From: Acidovorax sp. NB1
GTDB lineage: Bacteria; Pseudomonadota; Gammaproteobacteria; Burkholderiales; Burkholderiaceae_C
Direction of reading: 5' to 3'
NCBI RefSeq assembly: GCF_005405905.1
Contig: NZ_BJHU01000030.1
Location: forward strand, 248,001-312,000
DNA length: 64,000 nt
Of this stretch, positions 63,962-64,000 are shown one piece after another; within the stretch, counting starts at the first letter, position 1, and each line of letters begins with the position of its first letter. A model generated the notes under the pieces. It did no database searches, was not told the origin of the DNA, and saw only the letters and a program-made list of their open reading frames with translations. The position numbers and the translations under genes are program-made.

Positions 63962-64000
63962 GGCGACTGCGGGGCCACCCGCTCCCGCGCACCAGGCAGC

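Overview
The window looks like a chromosomal segment of a Comamonadaceae bacterium (Burkholderiales, Betaproteobacteria), most like Acidovorax or a close relative. The reasons are the high G+C coding style, the gene content (stand-alone CysI with a DUF934 partner, a TadA-hydrolase fusion, a FimV-like protein) and a family of about 60-bp intergenic repeats of a kind I associate with this family. About 57 protein genes are supported. I see no rRNA, tRNA, CRISPR array, prophage or insertion sequence.

Layout. 1-2.4 kb: a TetR regulator, a zinc-independent dehydrogenase and a partial SDR, with matching dyad operators, then a Mop molybdate-binding protein. 2.6-9.6 kb (minus strand): sulfonate-sulfur scavenging (ssuE, two ssuA paralogues, ssuD, ssuC, ssuB) and a sulfate-binding protein. 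9.8-12.2 kb: yggX, with a duplicated 3' end, and mnmC. 12.3-20.0 kb: sulfate assimilation (tauE-like exporter, cysI, DUF934, cysH, cysD, cysN), followed by a 7Fe ferredoxin and a ferredoxin-NADP reductase that could supply electrons. 20.2-27.2 kb: a small NTF2-like protein, an AraC regulator, then thiamine genes under two TPP riboswitches (cytX; thiO-thiS-thiG-thiE), with thiD on the opposite strand. 27.4-35.4 kb: fimV-like gene, beta-oxidation genes, a Crp/Fnr regulator and an ACAD10/11-like kinase plus acyl-CoA dehydrogenase pair.

35.5-36.4 kb is an atypical patch holding one small orphan gene that ends inside an integron attC-like palindrome. 36.4-46.2 kb is mostly cell-envelope and hydrolase genes: L,D-transpeptidase, asparaginase, penicillin acylase, FHA-cyclase, LD-carboxypeptidase and the TadA fusion. 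46.5-51.4 kb: a LivK-type binding protein, rlhA (23S rRNA hydroxylation) and metY behind a leader that can fold as a three-way junction. 51.5-58.9 kb: a TonB-like lipoprotein, ergothioneine genes egtD-egtB, an intradiol dioxygenase and several membrane proteins. 59-64 kb: purL and map, divergent.

Sulfur is the theme: sulfonate and sulfate uptake feed CysDN/CysH/CysI to sulfide, MetY can use sulfide for homocysteine, and thiamine (ThiS/ThiG) and ergothioneine are sulfur-containing end products. The most unusual sequence-level observations are the 60-bp repeats that contribute coding sequence to several genes (purL, cysN, the L,D-transpeptidase and rlhA), the metY leader and the lone cassette-like gene.
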